From contig NZ_SDLR01000002.1 in the NCBI RefSeq assembly GCF_004522215.1, positions 310,001-374,000 of the forward strand: a stretch of 64,000 nt of DNA. Direction: 5' to 3'. Each line of letters opens with the position of its first letter. The stretch's first letter is position 1. This document shows, piece after piece, positions 35,930-45,229 of the stretch. Origin of the DNA: Ammoniphilus sp. YIM 78166. GTDB lineage: Bacteria; Bacillota; Bacilli; Aneurinibacillales; RAOX-1. The translations under genes and the position numbers were made by a program. The notes beneath the pieces are model-generated. The model made no database searches, was not told the origin of the DNA, and saw only the letters and a program-made list of their open reading frames with translations.

Positions 35930-36727
35930 ATGGGAGAAGCGATTGTGGTGACATCGGGAAAAGGTGGAGTAGGTAAGACGACTACATCCGCTAACATCGG
36001 AACGGCCTTGGCGACTAATGGCAAGAAGGTGTGCCTTGTAGATGCCGATATCGGCTTGCGTAATCTTGATGTCATGATGGGATTGGAAAATCGCATTATT
36101 TATGACCTGGTTGATGTGTTGGAAGGGCAGTGCAGGCTTCAGCAAGCCCTGATTAAAGATAAAAGATTCGATCACTTATTTTTGCTTCCAGCCAAACAGA
36201 CCAAGGATAAAAATGCGGTTACGCCCGAGCAAATGGAAGTGCTGATTAAAGAGCTGAAGCAGGATTTTGATTATGTGATTATAGATTGTCCGGCTGGGAT
36301 TGAGCAAGGATTTAAAAATGCGGTGGCAGGTGCAGATAAAGCGATCGTAGTAACGATACCCGAGCCTACAGCTGTTCGAGATGCAGACAGGGTCATTGGC
36401 TTATTAGAAAGGGAGAAAACAGGATCTCCGAAGCTGATTATTAATCGTATTCGCTACGGGTTAATGAAGCAAGGAGATATGCTTGACGTGGATGATGTTA
36501 TCCAGCAATTAGGGATTGAGATACTAGGCATCGTTCCAGATGACGAAAAAGTGATTAAAGCTTCAAAAGATGGAGAGCCCATCGTGATGAATCATGAAGC
36601 CAAGGCAGCATTGGCATACCGTAATATTGCACGCCGCATACTGGGAGAGCAAGTTCCGCTGTTGAGCTTGGAGGAGGACCAAGGCGGGTTTATGAAGAAG
36701 GTACGAAAGCTGTTTGGCATGAAGTAG
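35930..36727 (+). CDS. minD: Septum site-determining ATPase MinD
   Basis: A 265-residue deviant-Walker ATPase that places MinC at the membrane near the poles. The P-loop is TSGKGGVGKTTTSANIGTAL (residues 8-27), with DADIGLRNLDVMMGL following. The C-terminus FMKKVRKLFGMK is the amphipathic membrane-targeting helix. SD AGGGGGGA precedes ATG 35930. In sporeformers MinD works with DivIVA rather than MinE; no minE is present. Confidence 0.98.
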   Translation: MGEAIVVTSGKGGVGKTTTSANIGTALATNGKKVCLVDADIGLRNLDVMMGLENRIIYDLVDVLEGQCRLQQALIKDKRFDHLFLLPAKQTKDKNAVTPEQMEVLIKELKQDFDYVIIDCPAGIEQGFKNAVAGADKAIVVTIPEPTAVRDADRVIGLLEREKTGSPKLIINRIRYGLMKQGDMLDVDDVIQQLGIEILGIVPDDEKVIKASKDGEPIVMNHEAKAALAYRNIARRILGEQVPLLSLEEDQGGFMKKVRKLFGMK

Positions 36728-36757
36728 CAGGGACTCAATTAATGGTTCCTGCTTTTT
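36726..36757 (+). terminator. Terminator after minD
   Basis: AGCAGGGA (36726-36733) with TTCCTGCT (36746-36753), one G-U pair, then TTTTT. It overlaps the minD stop codon. Confidence 0.85.
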
Positions 36758-36807
36758 CCTTGTCCAAGCGGTGGAAAGACTGGTTTTCTTTCTTGGGCGC
36801 CTGGGGT

Positions 36808-36813
36808 TATAAT
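36808..36813 (+). promoter_or_regulatory. Candidate -10 of rodA
   Basis: TATAAT at 36808-36813, 23 bases before the rodA start, with a poor -35 (TTTCTT at 36785-36790). It supports separate transcription of rodA after the minD terminator. Confidence 0.4.
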
Positions 36814-36835
36814 AACCTAATGGAGGGCAATAGAA

Positions 36836-37966
36836 ATGGATTTTGAAGTAAAATATCTAAAATCAGTTGATTGGCTGATCATCCTCATTCTTGTGGGTTT
36901 TGGCATTTTCAGCTACTTAGGCATATCGGGTGCCTCACCGCATCTCAGTTTGGAAGGCAAACAGGTTGTCTGGTATATTATTGGGTTTGTCTTTTTAGCT
37001 TTTATTTTATTGTTTGATTATAATTTGATCGGGAATCTTAGCTACGTGTTTTATATCATTGGGTTAGCCCTTCTTGTAGGGGTATTGTTTACCCCGCCGA
37101 TTAATAACGCTACGAGCTGGTATAATCTCGGTTTTTTCTCGTTTCAGCCGGCAGAGCTGATGAAGATCATTACGATTATGACACTTGCGAAATACTTGTC
37201 TAAGCGCTCGGAGCAGGAAGAACCCTTCAGCAAGATTTATGAGCTGATTCCTATCTTTGCTATTATTGGGGTACCCATGCTGCTCATCTTAATACAGCCC
37301 GATTTGGGTAATGCTGTTGTGTTTACCGGTATTCTCATGAGCATGATGATTGTAGGTGGAGTCAAGGGCAAGCATTTTCTTTTATTTGGGACATTGGTTG
37401 CCAGTTTTTTCGGCTTGATGATTTATCTTTATCAACTTAAGCAAGAGATTTTTTTTAAATTAATCAAACCCTATCAGTGGAATCGTATTGTATATTGGCT
37501 CAACCCTGAGCTTGATCCTGTAGGGCAAGGGTTTCAGCTTAAGCAATCGCTTATCGCCATCGGTTCAGGTCAGCTGTTAGGGAAAGGAATCAATGCAGGC
37601 ACGCAAGCCAAATTTGGCTGGGTTCCGGTTGGGGAAAGTGATTTTATCTTTACTGTTATTGCAGAGGAACTAGGTTTCCTGGGCGGCAGCTTACTAATTT
37701 TCTTGTTTTTCTTTTTAATCTACCGAATGGTTCGGATTGCCTTAGACGCGAAGGATGCTTACGGTTCTTATTTGGTTTCGGGCGTGATCGGTATGTTTGT
37801 GTTTCAGATTTTTGAGAATATCGGGATGACGATCCAGCTTATGCCGATTACCGGAATTACATTGCCATTTATTAGCTACGGAGGAAGCTCCCTTGTCACC
37901 AATTTTATCATTATTGGTCTGGTCCTGAATGTAGGTATGAGGAGAAAGAAACTGATGTTTGATTAA
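36836..37966 (+). CDS. rodA: SEDS peptidoglycan polymerase RodA-like
   Basis: A 376-residue SEDS protein with about ten membrane helices that polymerises lipid II with a class B PBP partner. Motifs include FSFQPAELMKI (about 102-112), ILIQPDLGNAVVF with the catalytic-type Asp (about 155-165), GWVPVGESDFIFTVIAEELGFLG (about 262-284) and ITLPFISYGGSS (about 343-354). Position in the shape block (after minCD) and length favour RodA over FtsW or SpoVE. In B. subtilis rodA is not at this locus. Confidence 0.87.
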   Translation: MDFEVKYLKSVDWLIILILVGFGIFSYLGISGASPHLSLEGKQVVWYIIGFVFLAFILLFDYNLIGNLSYVFYIIGLALLVGVLFTPPINNATSWYNLGFFSFQPAELMKIITIMTLAKYLSKRSEQEEPFSKIYELIPIFAIIGVPMLLILIQPDLGNAVVFTGILMSMMIVGGVKGKHFLLFGTLVASFFGLMIYLYQLKQEIFFKLIKPYQWNRIVYWLNPELDPVGQGFQLKQSLIAIGSGQLLGKGINAGTQAKFGWVPVGESDFIFTVIAEELGFLGGSLLIFLFFFLIYRMVRIALDAKDAYGSYLVSGVIGMFVFQIFENIGMTIQLMPITGITLPFISYGGSSLVTNFIIIGLVLNVGMRRKKLMFD

Positions 37967-37981
37967 ATCCTTGTTTATGAG

Positions 37982-38025
37982 AGGCTGTCCGTTAAGTCGA
38001 AAGATCGACTTGCAAAGGACAGCCT
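37982..38025 (+). terminator. Hairpin after rodA
   Basis: AGGCTGTCC (37982-37990) with GGACAGCCT (38017-38025) and an inner AAGTCG/CGACTT stem. Only TGTTCT follows, so termination may be weak. Confidence 0.55.
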
Positions 38026-38094
38026 TGTTCTATCTCGTCCCTCTTATTCATAAACTGTTTTAGAGGACAAGTATGGGAAGGGTGGTTTGAAATC

Positions 38095-38889
38095 ATGAGC
38101 CAGGATTCCATTAAGCGGCGTAGAGAAGAAAGACTAAAGATGTTAAGGGAGCAAATGAGGGAGGCAGGGGATACTCCTTATCAAATGGAAGCAGATAGGA
38201 GTGTTTCCCATTCCAATCGTTTGAATCGAAGAGAATTTGAATGGGATTCTGATGACACATGGGGAGTAAGGGAAGAGGCATCGGCACCCGTGAGTTCAAG
38301 ATTCATGCTGAAGGCACTTATTTCTTTGTTTTTATTGAGCTTCACCTTTCTCCTTTATAAAACCAATATTCCTTATTCTTCTGCAGCTAAAGACTTTGTT
38401 GGACAAGTAATGACAAGGGAATATAATTTTCAAGGCATGATAGGGATGGTGGAGAAATATGCAGGAGGCCCTCCTTCTATTCTTCCTAGTTTTGGACAGC
38501 AAGCCAAAGGACAACCGCAACCGGTTTGGAATCAGGTTTCGCCTAAGAAGCTGCTTGCTCCTGTGACGGGAACGATCTCCGCCCCTTTTTTCTTAGACGG
38601 AAGAGGAATTCAGATAGAAGCTCCAGCAGGAAGTGAGGTTAAAGCGGTTGACCAAGGCTGGGTCATCTTTGTCGGGGAAAAAGAAGGGATTGGACAGACC
38701 ATTATTGTCCAGCATGAAAACCAAATGCAAGCATGGTATGGCAGCCTAGATCAAATTGAAGTGACAGTGCAGGATTGGGTACAGCCAGGGCAGGCTATTG
38801 GAAAAAGCAAAGACGGAAGAACAGTTTACTTTTCCATGGAAATGAACGGGCACTATATAGACCCAACGAGCGTGATAACATTTGAATAA
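38095..38889 (+). CDS. spoIVFA: Stage IV sporulation protein FA (degenerate LytM domain)
   Basis: A 264-residue bitopic protein: basic cytoplasmic N-terminus, one membrane helix (about residues 68-87) and a C-terminal M23/LytM-like domain (about 155-260). Zinc ligands are missing: there is no GxHxH-type end (RTVYFSMEMNGHYIDP instead), so it is not an active endopeptidase. In B. subtilis SpoIVFA scaffolds SpoIVFB and BofA in the outer forespore membrane and is cleaved by SpoIVB. SD GGGAAGGGTGG precedes ATG 38095. It overlaps spoIVFB by eight bases. Confidence 0.9.
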   Translation: MSQDSIKRRREERLKMLREQMREAGDTPYQMEADRSVSHSNRLNRREFEWDSDDTWGVREEASAPVSSRFMLKALISLFLLSFTFLLYKTNIPYSSAAKDFVGQVMTREYNFQGMIGMVEKYAGGPPSILPSFGQQAKGQPQPVWNQVSPKKLLAPVTGTISAPFFLDGRGIQIEAPAGSEVKAVDQGWVIFVGEKEGIGQTIIVQHENQMQAWYGSLDQIEVTVQDWVQPGQAIGKSKDGRTVYFSMEMNGHYIDPTSVITFE

Positions 38890-39748
38890 TTGGCAGATGG
38901 CAAGGATTAAAGTGAAGGTTCATCCCTTATTCTGGGTCATATCGATTGCAGCTGCGATGACTGGACAATTTTTTGAGCTTCTCACCCTTTTTTCCATCGT
39001 GATCATGCACGAGCTAGGCCACGTATTTGCGGCACTAGCGGTAGGATGGAGAGTACAAAGCGTCGAGTTGCTTCCTTTTGGCGGGGTAGCTAAGGTTGAT
39101 GAGTGGGGAACCACAAAGGCTAAAGATGAAATTATCGTAGCCTTGGCAGGACCTTTCATCAATGGGGTGATGATCCTGGTTGGAGTGCTGCTCCTTTGGC
39201 TCGGCGTTTGGGGCGAGGAGTGGACGCGCTTTTTTATAGAAGCGAATGCTTGGATCGCCTGTTTTAACCTTTTGCCCATTTGGCCTTTAGATGGGGGGAA
39301 AATTCTTCAGGCCCTTTTAAGTAAATGTCTGCCGTATTACCGAACCATCTATTTTTGTATTATATGGTCTTCCGTTTTAACCTTTGTCCTGCTTGCAATC
39401 TCGCTGCTTCTTCCATATCAATGGAATCTCATCGCGATTAGTTTATATCTACTTATAGAGAATCGAATTGCGTATAAACGAGCTCACTATCAATTTATCC
39501 GATTTTTATTGAAAAAAGAAAAGGAAAGGATAGGCTTGGGTACCCAAAAATCAAATACCTATCGATTGAACCCAAACGATCGGATTGGAGAGGTTGTAAA
39601 GCTTATGAAAAAAGAGTCCTACCATTGCTTCCATGTCTTAGATGGACGGCAGCAGGTAGTGGCTTCTCTGACGGAGGAAGCTATTCTACAAGCGTTCTTC
39701 AAAAAAAACCCTCAACGACCCATATCTGAACTGCTAACAATTGGCTAA
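38882..39748 (+). CDS. spoIVFB: Stage IV sporulation protein FB, site-2 intramembrane protease
   Basis: A 288-residue S2P metalloprotease that cleaves pro-sigma-K in the mother cell. The zinc motif is HELGH (about residues 43-47) and the third ligand is the Asp of NLLPIWPLDGGKIL (about 130-143). About six hydrophobic segments are followed by a C-terminal CBS-like domain (about 220-285) that senses ATP in the B. subtilis enzyme. Start TTG 38882 overlaps spoIVFA; ATG 38897 is an in-frame alternative, and neither has a clear SD, consistent with translational coupling. Confidence 0.93.
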   Translation: MNNWQMARIKVKVHPLFWVISIAAAMTGQFFELLTLFSIVIMHELGHVFAALAVGWRVQSVELLPFGGVAKVDEWGTTKAKDEIIVALAGPFINGVMILVGVLLLWLGVWGEEWTRFFIEANAWIACFNLLPIWPLDGGKILQALLSKCLPYYRTIYFCIIWSSVLTFVLLAISLLLPYQWNLIAISLYLLIENRIAYKRAHYQFIRFLLKKEKERIGLGTQKSNTYRLNPNDRIGEVVKLMKKESYHCFHVLDGRQQVVASLTEEAILQAFFKKNPQRPISELLTIG

Positions 39749-39789
39749 AATAGAGAGGATACTATTCGTTTGAAGAGGGGTTTAAAACG

Positions 39790-41478
39790 TTGAAGCAAAT
39801 TATAGTAAACTGCGCCCATTGGGAGACCCGCGTCGCCATCTTGGAAAATCGCAAGCTTGTGGAGTTGTTTGTGGAGCGGCCGGTTGAACAAAGGGTGGTT
39901 GGAAATATATATAAAGGAAAAGTCGCGAACGTGCTGCCGGGTATGCAGGCAGCCTTTGTCGATATCGGCATGGAGAAAAATGCCTTTCTCTACGTGGATG
40001 ATTGCCTTCCGTCCGAATGGAAGGAGAATAAGGAAAAACCCAAACCTTCTATTCGGGAAGTACTAACGCAAGGACAGGAAATTATTGTTCAAGTAATCAA
40101 GGAGCCTCTAGGGACAAAGGGCGCAAGAATTACAACTCAGCTGAGCTTTCCAGGACGCTTTTTAGTCTACATGCCTACCGATCCGTACATCGGCCTCTCC
40201 CGGAAAATTTCGCAAGAAACGGAACGGGAAAGGCTGCGTTCGATTTTGGAATCTTTATGCACGGGACAAGAAGGCGTAATTGCTCGGACCGTAGCGGAAG
40301 GTGCAAGTAAAGAAGAGCTAGAAGCTGATTTTCTGTTTCTTCGCGGACTTGCGGAAAAAGCAAGCCTGTCTGCTAAGGAGAGTAAGCCGTTGCGGCTCAT
40401 CCATCAAGATTTGGACCTAGTTTCCCGAATCACAAGAGATCTTCTTACAGAAGATGTGGATGAATTTATTATTGATAGTGTTCCGATGTACCATAAGGTC
40501 TTAGAGGACCTTCAGCATGCCATACCCACTTTAAAGCAAAAATTAAAGCTCTATAAAGATCGGACAAGCCTGTTTGATGCTTTTGAAATTGAAGGGGAGA
40601 TTGAAAAAGCGCTAAGGCGAAAGGTCTGGTTAAAAAGCGGAGGGTATCTCATTATTGATCAAACGGAGGCGTTTACTTCGATTGATGTAAATACAGGAAA
40701 GTTCACAGGAACTCATCATCTAGAAGAAACGGTGTATAAAACCAATCTGGAAGCCACCAAAGAAATTGCCCGCCAATTAAGATTGCGTGATATTGGGGGA
40801 ATCATCCTTATCGACTTTATCGATATGAGAAAGCAAGACCATCGGGCTGCGGTATGGAGTGCTTTGCAGGAGCATTTGAAGCCGGATCGCACCAAATCTC
40901 ATTTGCTTGGTTTTACTCAACTCGGGCTCTTGGAGATGACAAGAAAAAAAGTCCGGCAAAACTTATCTGATATTCTCACGCGCGCGTGCCCTTACTGTGA
41001 AGGAAGAGGTAAGATCCTGGCTATAGACACGGTTATAGCAGCGATAGAACGCTCTATAAGGGAATATGTACGGGCTGACCATGTGGAGTCCATTCTCTTA
41101 GAGCTACATCCGGTCATCGCTGAAAAGGTAAGAGGGAGCGAGAACGTGGAGCTGCAGCGCTTGGAGCAAGAGACGGGGTTAGAGATTTATATCAAAACCA
41201 ATGAGCTAACCCATGAGCAGCATTTTCACTTTGCTTTTGTTGGCAGTCTGCAAGAAGTAAGGAGAAGGGCGTTGCCCGTGGAAGAAGGAGAGCACCTCCC
41301 TCTTCTGATTGGGCATCGACACCATCAGAACCATCAAAATGGTGTAGGTGTAATAGAGGATTATCGAATTGAGGTTGAAGGGGCTGGTGAGTTAGTCGGC
41401 CAAAAACAGCTGGTTAAAGTCGTGAAGGTAGCTCGACATGATGCGAAAGCCGTACTAGCTGGAAACCTTTTACCTTGA
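39790..41478 (+). CDS. rng: Ribonuclease E/G family protein
   Basis: A 562-residue RNase G-type endoribonuclease. It has an N-terminal S1 domain (about 35-125, GNIYKGKVANVLPGMQAAFVDIG), a 5'-sensor and DNase I-like catalytic core with metal ligands in TSIDVNTGKF (about 298) and IILIDFIDM (about 340), and the zinc-link Cys pair RACPYCEGRGK (about 398). Start TTG 39790. B. subtilis lacks RNase E/G, relying on RNase Y, but many other Bacillales have this gene before rplU. It may process the rplU leader transcript or rRNA. Confidence 0.93.
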   Translation: MKQIIVNCAHWETRVAILENRKLVELFVERPVEQRVVGNIYKGKVANVLPGMQAAFVDIGMEKNAFLYVDDCLPSEWKENKEKPKPSIREVLTQGQEIIVQVIKEPLGTKGARITTQLSFPGRFLVYMPTDPYIGLSRKISQETERERLRSILESLCTGQEGVIARTVAEGASKEELEADFLFLRGLAEKASLSAKESKPLRLIHQDLDLVSRITRDLLTEDVDEFIIDSVPMYHKVLEDLQHAIPTLKQKLKLYKDRTSLFDAFEIEGEIEKALRRKVWLKSGGYLIIDQTEAFTSIDVNTGKFTGTHHLEETVYKTNLEATKEIARQLRLRDIGGIILIDFIDMRKQDHRAAVWSALQEHLKPDRTKSHLLGFTQLGLLEMTRKKVRQNLSDILTRACPYCEGRGKILAIDTVIAAIERSIREYVRADHVESILLELHPVIAEKVRGSENVELQRLEQETGLEIYIKTNELTHEQHFHFAFVGSLQEVRRRALPVEEGEHLPLLIGHRHHQNHQNGVGVIEDYRIEVEGAGELVGQKQLVKVVKVARHDAKAVLAGNLLP

Positions 41479-41504
41479 CACTCAATCTTTGAATATGGTA
41501 ATCT
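41475..41504 (+). promoter_or_regulatory. Promoter of the rplU operon
   Basis: TTGACA (41475-41480), 18 bases, TAATCT (41499-41504) preceded by TGG, an extended -10. The -35 overlaps the end of rng. Confidence 0.65.
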
Positions 41505-41509
41505 GTTTT

Positions 41510-41612
41510 TTGTTGATATCATGTTTGGCTCCTGTCATCATGCTACAACCGCTCGGAACAGGTTTTTCATAAGCCAATCTGGCACCTGGGATGGCGAGTC
41601 TTAGTATAACTA
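41510..41612 (+). promoter_or_regulatory. Ribosomal protein L21 leader
   Basis: About 100 bases of structured leader precede rplU. TTGGCT and AGCCAA (about 41526 and 41573) pair, and within them CCTGT pairs with ACAGG. This layout and the ACAACCGCTCGGAACAGG core look like the L21 leader motif of Bacillales, proposed to bind L21 or another product of the operon for feedback control. Confidence 0.65.
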
Positions 41613-41628
41613 TAGGGAGGTGCAAGGA

Positions 41629-41940
41629 ATGTACGCAATTATCGAAACAGGTGGTAAGCAATATAAAGTTGAGCAAGGATCTGAGCTTTATATCGAGAAG
41701 CTTCCACAAGCTGATGGTGAAACTGTAACTTTTGACCGCGTATTGTTAGTAAGCAAGGATGGAAACGTAGTTGCTGGAAGTCCTACTGTAGCAGGTGCTT
41801 CTGTAACTGCTAAGGTTGACAGACACGGACGTGGACAGAAGATTATCGTCTTCAAATACAAAGCGAAGAAGAACTACCACAAGAAGCAAGGTCATCGCCA
41901 ACCATACACCAAAGTCGTAATCGAAAGCATCAACGCTTAA
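41629..41940 (+). CDS. rplU: 50S ribosomal protein L21
   Basis: A 103-residue ribosomal protein (bL21) that binds 23S rRNA. The sequence [16 protein letters not shown] at the N-terminus and the basic C-terminus ([17 protein letters not shown]) are diagnostic. SD AGGGAGG (41614-41620) fits ATG 41629; the in-frame GTG 41620 lies within the SD. First gene of rplU-prp-rpmA. Confidence 0.98.
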   Translation: MYAIIETGGKQYKVEQGSELYIEKLPQADGETVTFDRVLLVSKDGNVVAGSPTVAGASVTAKVDRHGRGQKIIVFKYKAKKNYHKKQGHRQPYTKVVIESINA

Positions 41941-41943
41941 TTT

Positions 41944-42291
41944 ATGATTAAGGTGCATGTCAAGCGACGGGCATCAGGAGACATCGAATCGTTCACCATT
42001 GATGGACATGCCGGTTTTGCGGACCCGGGACACGATATCGTTTGTGCCGCCGTATCTGGGATTTCCTTCGGGACGATTAATGCTATTGATATGCTACTTG
42101 GGGTGCAGCTTCCTGTCCAGCAGGGAGAGAGTGGTTTTCTCCGCTGTTCCGTCCCGGATAGAATTCCGGTGGGACAAGAGAAAGTTCAATTACTCCTGGA
42201 TGGCATGGTGGCTTCGCTTCAGTCGGTTGCCATAGAGTACGGAAAGTTTGTTCGAATTCATGATCAAAAACCTACTAGGAGGTGGATGTAA
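41944..42291 (+). CDS. prp: Ribosomal processing cysteine protease Prp
   Basis: A 115-residue protease (formerly YsxB) that removes the N-terminal extension of L27 in Firmicutes. The catalytic His and Cys lie in [20 protein letters not shown] (His about residue 22, Cys about 34). It starts three bases after the rplU stop without a clear SD, and overlaps rpmA by one base, so its level is tied to its neighbours. The matching cleavage site is visible in the downstream L27. Confidence 0.95.
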   Translation: MIKVHVKRRASGDIESFTIDGHAGFADPGHDIVCAAVSGISFGTINAIDMLLGVQLPVQQGESGFLRCSVPDRIPVGQEKVQLLLDGMVASLQSVAIEYGKFVRIHDQKPTRRWM

Positions 42292-42581
42292 TGTTAAAGT
42301 TGAATCTTCAATTTTTCGCTTCTAAGAAAGGGGTAGGTTCTACTAAGAACGGTCGCGACAGTATCGCGAAGCGCCTTGGAGTGAAGCGTGGGGACGGTCA
42401 ATTCGTAAAAGCTGGGAACATTCTTGTTCGTCAGCGCGGAACGAAGATCTACCCTGGACTAAACGTTGGAATTGGTGGAGACGACACTTTGTTTGCATTG
42501 TCTGACGGAGTTGTTCGTTTCAAGCGTCTAGGACGTGACCGCAAGCAAGTGGTTATCGAGCCTGTAGCTCAAGAAGCATAA
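42291..42581 (+). CDS. rpmA: 50S ribosomal protein L27 with Prp-cleaved leader
   Basis: A 96-residue bL27. The first nine residues MLKLNLQFF form the Firmicute-type extension removed by Prp before [15 protein letters not shown], exposing the N-terminus that reaches the peptidyl transferase centre. SD TAGGAGG (42276-42282) fits ATG 42291; GTG 42282 is rejected. Its start overlaps the prp stop by one base, and a terminator follows. Confidence 0.98.
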   Translation: MLKLNLQFFASKKGVGSTKNGRDSIAKRLGVKRGDGQFVKAGNILVRQRGTKIYPGLNVGIGGDDTLFALSDGVVRFKRLGRDRKQVVIEPVAQEA

Positions 42582-42592
42582 GACCCCTTAGC

Positions 42593-42618
42593 AAAAACCC
42601 GACATTGGTCGGGTTTTT
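42593..42618 (+). terminator. Terminator after rpmA
   Basis: AAAAACCCGAC, loop ATTG, GTCGGGTTTTT (42593-42618): a bidirectional-looking GC stem with A/T tails. Confidence 0.9.
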
Positions 42619-42706
42619 GTGTTATACTAAGCAAAAGCACTTGGAAGCATGTGGCAATCTAATGCAACAAAAGCTTCCACGTCTACTTGACATGGGGGTG
42701 TCTAAG

Positions 42707-43348
42707 TTGGCTCAATACGATAGTACAAAAAGTAAACTGCCACAACGACTCGAGGAAGAGGTAACCATTGACGAACAGCGTCATCATTTTCTGGAGAGCT
42801 TGCGCCTCCAACGCCATGACTGGCTGAATCATGTCCAAGTCATTATGGGCTATCTCAAATTGAAGCGATACGATCTGTGTGAAGAGTACATGCTTAAAGT
42901 AACAGAAATGACAAATAACGAAAGTCGAATTGCAGCCCTTGGTCATGATGGGCTGGAGGCTTTCTTATTAACATACCCTGCATTACATAAGGAAATGAAG
43001 CTAGAATTTCAAGTGCCTGAGCTCATTAATTTGACCGCTTTTGGGCATGATGAAAAGCAAAGGTTTTACTTTCTTGTAAGAGGCATTATTGAAACATACA
43101 GGGAGTTTTCCCAACCTAATGATGGACTTCCTAATTCGCTCGTCATCGAACTTCAAGCTTTGGACCATGCCCTATTCCTTGCTGTTGAGTATGAAGGACG
43201 ATTACAGGAGGCGGCTTGCTTAGAAGCTCTCCGTGAGCTCGCAGGTCAGATGGGGAATGAGGAAGGCTTTTTCGTGGAAGGCTTACATAATGATCAAGAA
43301 TCGATAATGGAATTTTATTTTCCTGTAAACCAAGAGGTGAAGGAATAG
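42707..43348 (+). CDS. spo0B: Sporulation initiation phosphotransferase B
   Basis: About 213 residues. The phospho-accepting His lies in [19 protein letters not shown], in the four-helix-bundle dimerisation domain; the C-terminal half is the degenerate ATPase-like domain. It relays phosphate from Spo0F to Spo0A. The frame is open back to 42605, but 42605 is inside the rpmA terminator. The best SD is GGGGGTG (42694-42700), favouring TTG 42707; ATG 42662 and ATG 42692 are less supported. It overlaps obg by one base, the classic spo0B-obg pair. Confidence 0.87.
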   Translation: MAQYDSTKSKLPQRLEEEVTIDEQRHHFLESLRLQRHDWLNHVQVIMGYLKLKRYDLCEEYMLKVTEMTNNESRIAALGHDGLEAFLLTYPALHKEMKLEFQVPELINLTAFGHDEKQRFYFLVRGIIETYREFSQPNDGLPNSLVIELQALDHALFLAVEYEGRLQEAACLEALRELAGQMGNEEGFFVEGLHNDQESIMEFYFPVNQEVKE

Positions 43349-44634
43349 TGTTTGTAGATACCGCGAAGATTTATATTAAGGGCGGTGACGGAGGCAATGG
43401 AATGGTAGCCTTCCGCCGGGAGAAGTATGTGGATCAGGGGGGGCCTGCAGGAGGCGACGGCGGAAGAGGTGCCGATGTGGTCTTTGTTGTAGACGAAGGA
43501 TTGAGAACCCTAGTCGACTTTAAGTACCAGCGCCATTTTAAGGCCCCTAAAGGAGAAAATGGAAGGACCAAGTCTCAGCATGGGGCTGGAGCAGAGGACA
43601 TGGTCGTCAAGGTTCCACCGGGAACTGCGATCTATGATGATGATACGGATGAACTCATTGCCGATATGGTCTACCATGGGCAGACCGTTGTAGTGGCAAA
43701 AGGAGGAAGAGGCGGACGAGGGAATATTCGCTTCGCGACCTCCGTCAATTCTGCCCCTTCTATCGCGGAAAATGGAGAGCCTGGTCAAGAGCGCTATGTG
43801 CGCCTAGAGCTTAAAGTTCTCGCTGATGTAGGTCTAGTCGGGTACCCTAGTGTAGGGAAATCCACTCTGATTTCTATGGTGTCCGCGGCCAAGCCTAAGA
43901 TCGCTGAATATCACTTTACGACCTTGACGCCTAACCTAGGTGTTGTGGACGCGGGAGAAGGCCGCAGCTTTGTGATGGCAGACTTGCCCGGGTTGATTGA
44001 GGGTGCTCATGAGGGAATAGGATTGGGGCATCAGTTTTTGCGCCATGTAGAGAGAACACGCCTCATCCTTCATGTTGTGGATATGGCTGGAATCGAAGGC
44101 CGAGATCCTTATGAGGATTACGTACAGATCAACGAAGAGCTGAAGCTTTATAACCAGAAGCTAGAGGATCGCCCCCAAATCGTTGCCGCCAATAAAATGG
44201 ATATTCCTGAGGCCGAAGAAAATCTCAAGGCCTTCCGGGAAAAGGTTGGGGAAAACGTGGAGATTTTCCCAATCTCAGCAGCTACCAAGCAAGGAATCCA
44301 AGAGTTGATCTATGCTGTTGCTGATAAACTTGACCAGATCCCAGTTACGCCTGTGGTTGAAGAGCTTCAAGAAGAGGCCCAAGAACGCGTGGTATACAAG
44401 GCGGAGAAGGATCCTGAGAAGTTCTTTGTACGTCGGGATAACGAAACATTTATCGTAGAAGGCGACTATATTGTTCGTCTCATGAAGATGACCAATTTAA
44501 ATTCTCATGACTCGGTTCAGCGATTTGCTCGCACCATGCGCTTAATGGGTGTGGATCAAGCTCTCAGAGAAAAGGGCGCGGAAAATGGGAGTACCGTTCG
44601 AATTGGTGACTTTGAATTTGAATTTGTGGAATAA
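43348..44634 (+). CDS. obg: Obg family GTPase
   Basis: A 428-residue essential GTPase linked to 50S assembly, stringent response and sporulation. It has an N-terminal glycine-rich Obg fold (1-158), a G domain with [12 protein letters not shown] (about 165), [13 protein letters not shown] and SAAT, and the Firmicute OCT C-terminal domain (about 345-428). Start GTG 43348 overlaps the spo0B stop; SD AGGTGAAGGAA is just upstream. A strong terminator follows. Confidence 0.98.
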   Translation: MFVDTAKIYIKGGDGGNGMVAFRREKYVDQGGPAGGDGGRGADVVFVVDEGLRTLVDFKYQRHFKAPKGENGRTKSQHGAGAEDMVVKVPPGTAIYDDDTDELIADMVYHGQTVVVAKGGRGGRGNIRFATSVNSAPSIAENGEPGQERYVRLELKVLADVGLVGYPSVGKSTLISMVSAAKPKIAEYHFTTLTPNLGVVDAGEGRSFVMADLPGLIEGAHEGIGLGHQFLRHVERTRLILHVVDMAGIEGRDPYEDYVQINEELKLYNQKLEDRPQIVAANKMDIPEAEENLKAFREKVGENVEIFPISAATKQGIQELIYAVADKLDQIPVTPVVEELQEEAQERVVYKAEKDPEKFFVRRDNETFIVEGDYIVRLMKMTNLNSHDSVQRFARTMRLMGVDQALREKGAENGSTVRIGDFEFEFVE

Positions 44635-44642
44635 TAGAAGGG

Positions 44643-44674
44643 AGCCGTTGCTAATGAGCAATGGCTTTTTTTTT
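44643..44674 (+). terminator. Terminator after obg
   Basis: AGCCGTTGCT (44643-44652) with AGCAATGGCT (44657-44666), one G-U pair, loop AATG, then nine T's. Confidence 0.95.
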
Positions 44675-44678
44675 CTTC

Positions 44679-44707
44679 TTGTCAAAGGAAAAAGGATGCA
44701 CTATAAT
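44679..44707 (+). promoter_or_regulatory. Sigma-A promoter of pheB-hom-thrB
   Basis: TTGTCA (44679-44684), 17-base spacer, TATAAT (44702-44707). The -10 overlaps an inverted repeat, CTATA (44701-44705) and TATAG (44714-44718), that could bind a repressor. Confidence 0.8.
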
Positions 44708-44748
44708 GTCCACTATAGGAAAACAAATGTTTATTCATGGAGGACGTA

Positions 44749-45195
44749 ATGAAGAATCGCGAGGAAAAATATTATTTGGTCCGTGAAGAGATCCTCCCAG
44801 AGGCCATATTGAAGACGGTGGAGGCTAAGCAGTTGCTGGAGTCAGGTGAGGCTGAGACCGTGCATATCGCCGTGGAGAAGGTCGGACTGAGTCGCAGTGC
44901 TTATTACAAATATAAGGACGGTATTTTTCCTTTTAATGCCATGATGCGTGAAATGATTATTACAATATCCCTTCAACTGGAGCATAGATCAGGTGTATTA
45001 TCACGAGTATTGACCTTTGTAGCCGGAAAAGGAGGAAATGTTCTCACGATAAATCAGACTATTCCCTTACAAGGAATAGCGAATTTAGCGATGTCGATTG
45101 ATACGGCCGTGCTAAATTTATCAACCACCGATTTTGTTGAAGAAATTCAGAAGCTAGATGGAGTTAGGAAGGCAACCATTGTAGGTAGAGGTTGA
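44749..45195 (+). CDS. pheB: ACT-domain protein PheB (UPF0735)
   Basis: A 148-residue protein. The N-terminus (about 1-65) has a helix-turn-helix-like segment (VGLSRSAYYKYKDGIFPF), and the C-terminus (about 72-146) is an ACT amino-acid-binding domain (SLQLEHRSGVLSRVLTF). Its role is not established; the usual name PheB reflects linkage to pheA. SD GGAGG (44739-44743) fits ATG 44749 rather than ATG 44737. Next is hom, another ACT protein, so control of aspartate/aromatic amino-acid synthesis is a plausible but unproven role. Confidence 0.9.
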   Translation: MKNREEKYYLVREEILPEAILKTVEAKQLLESGEAETVHIAVEKVGLSRSAYYKYKDGIFPFNAMMREMIITISLQLEHRSGVLSRVLTFVAGKGGNVLTINQTIPLQGIANLAMSIDTAVLNLSTTDFVEEIQKLDGVRKATIVGRG

Positions 45196-45229
45196 AAAAA
45201 TAGATAGGTACATTGGAGGGTTAATAACA

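Noticed and set aside
42605-42706. Long N-terminal extension of Spo0B
   Set aside because: It would begin in the loop of the rpmA terminator, has no SD and no conserved sequence.
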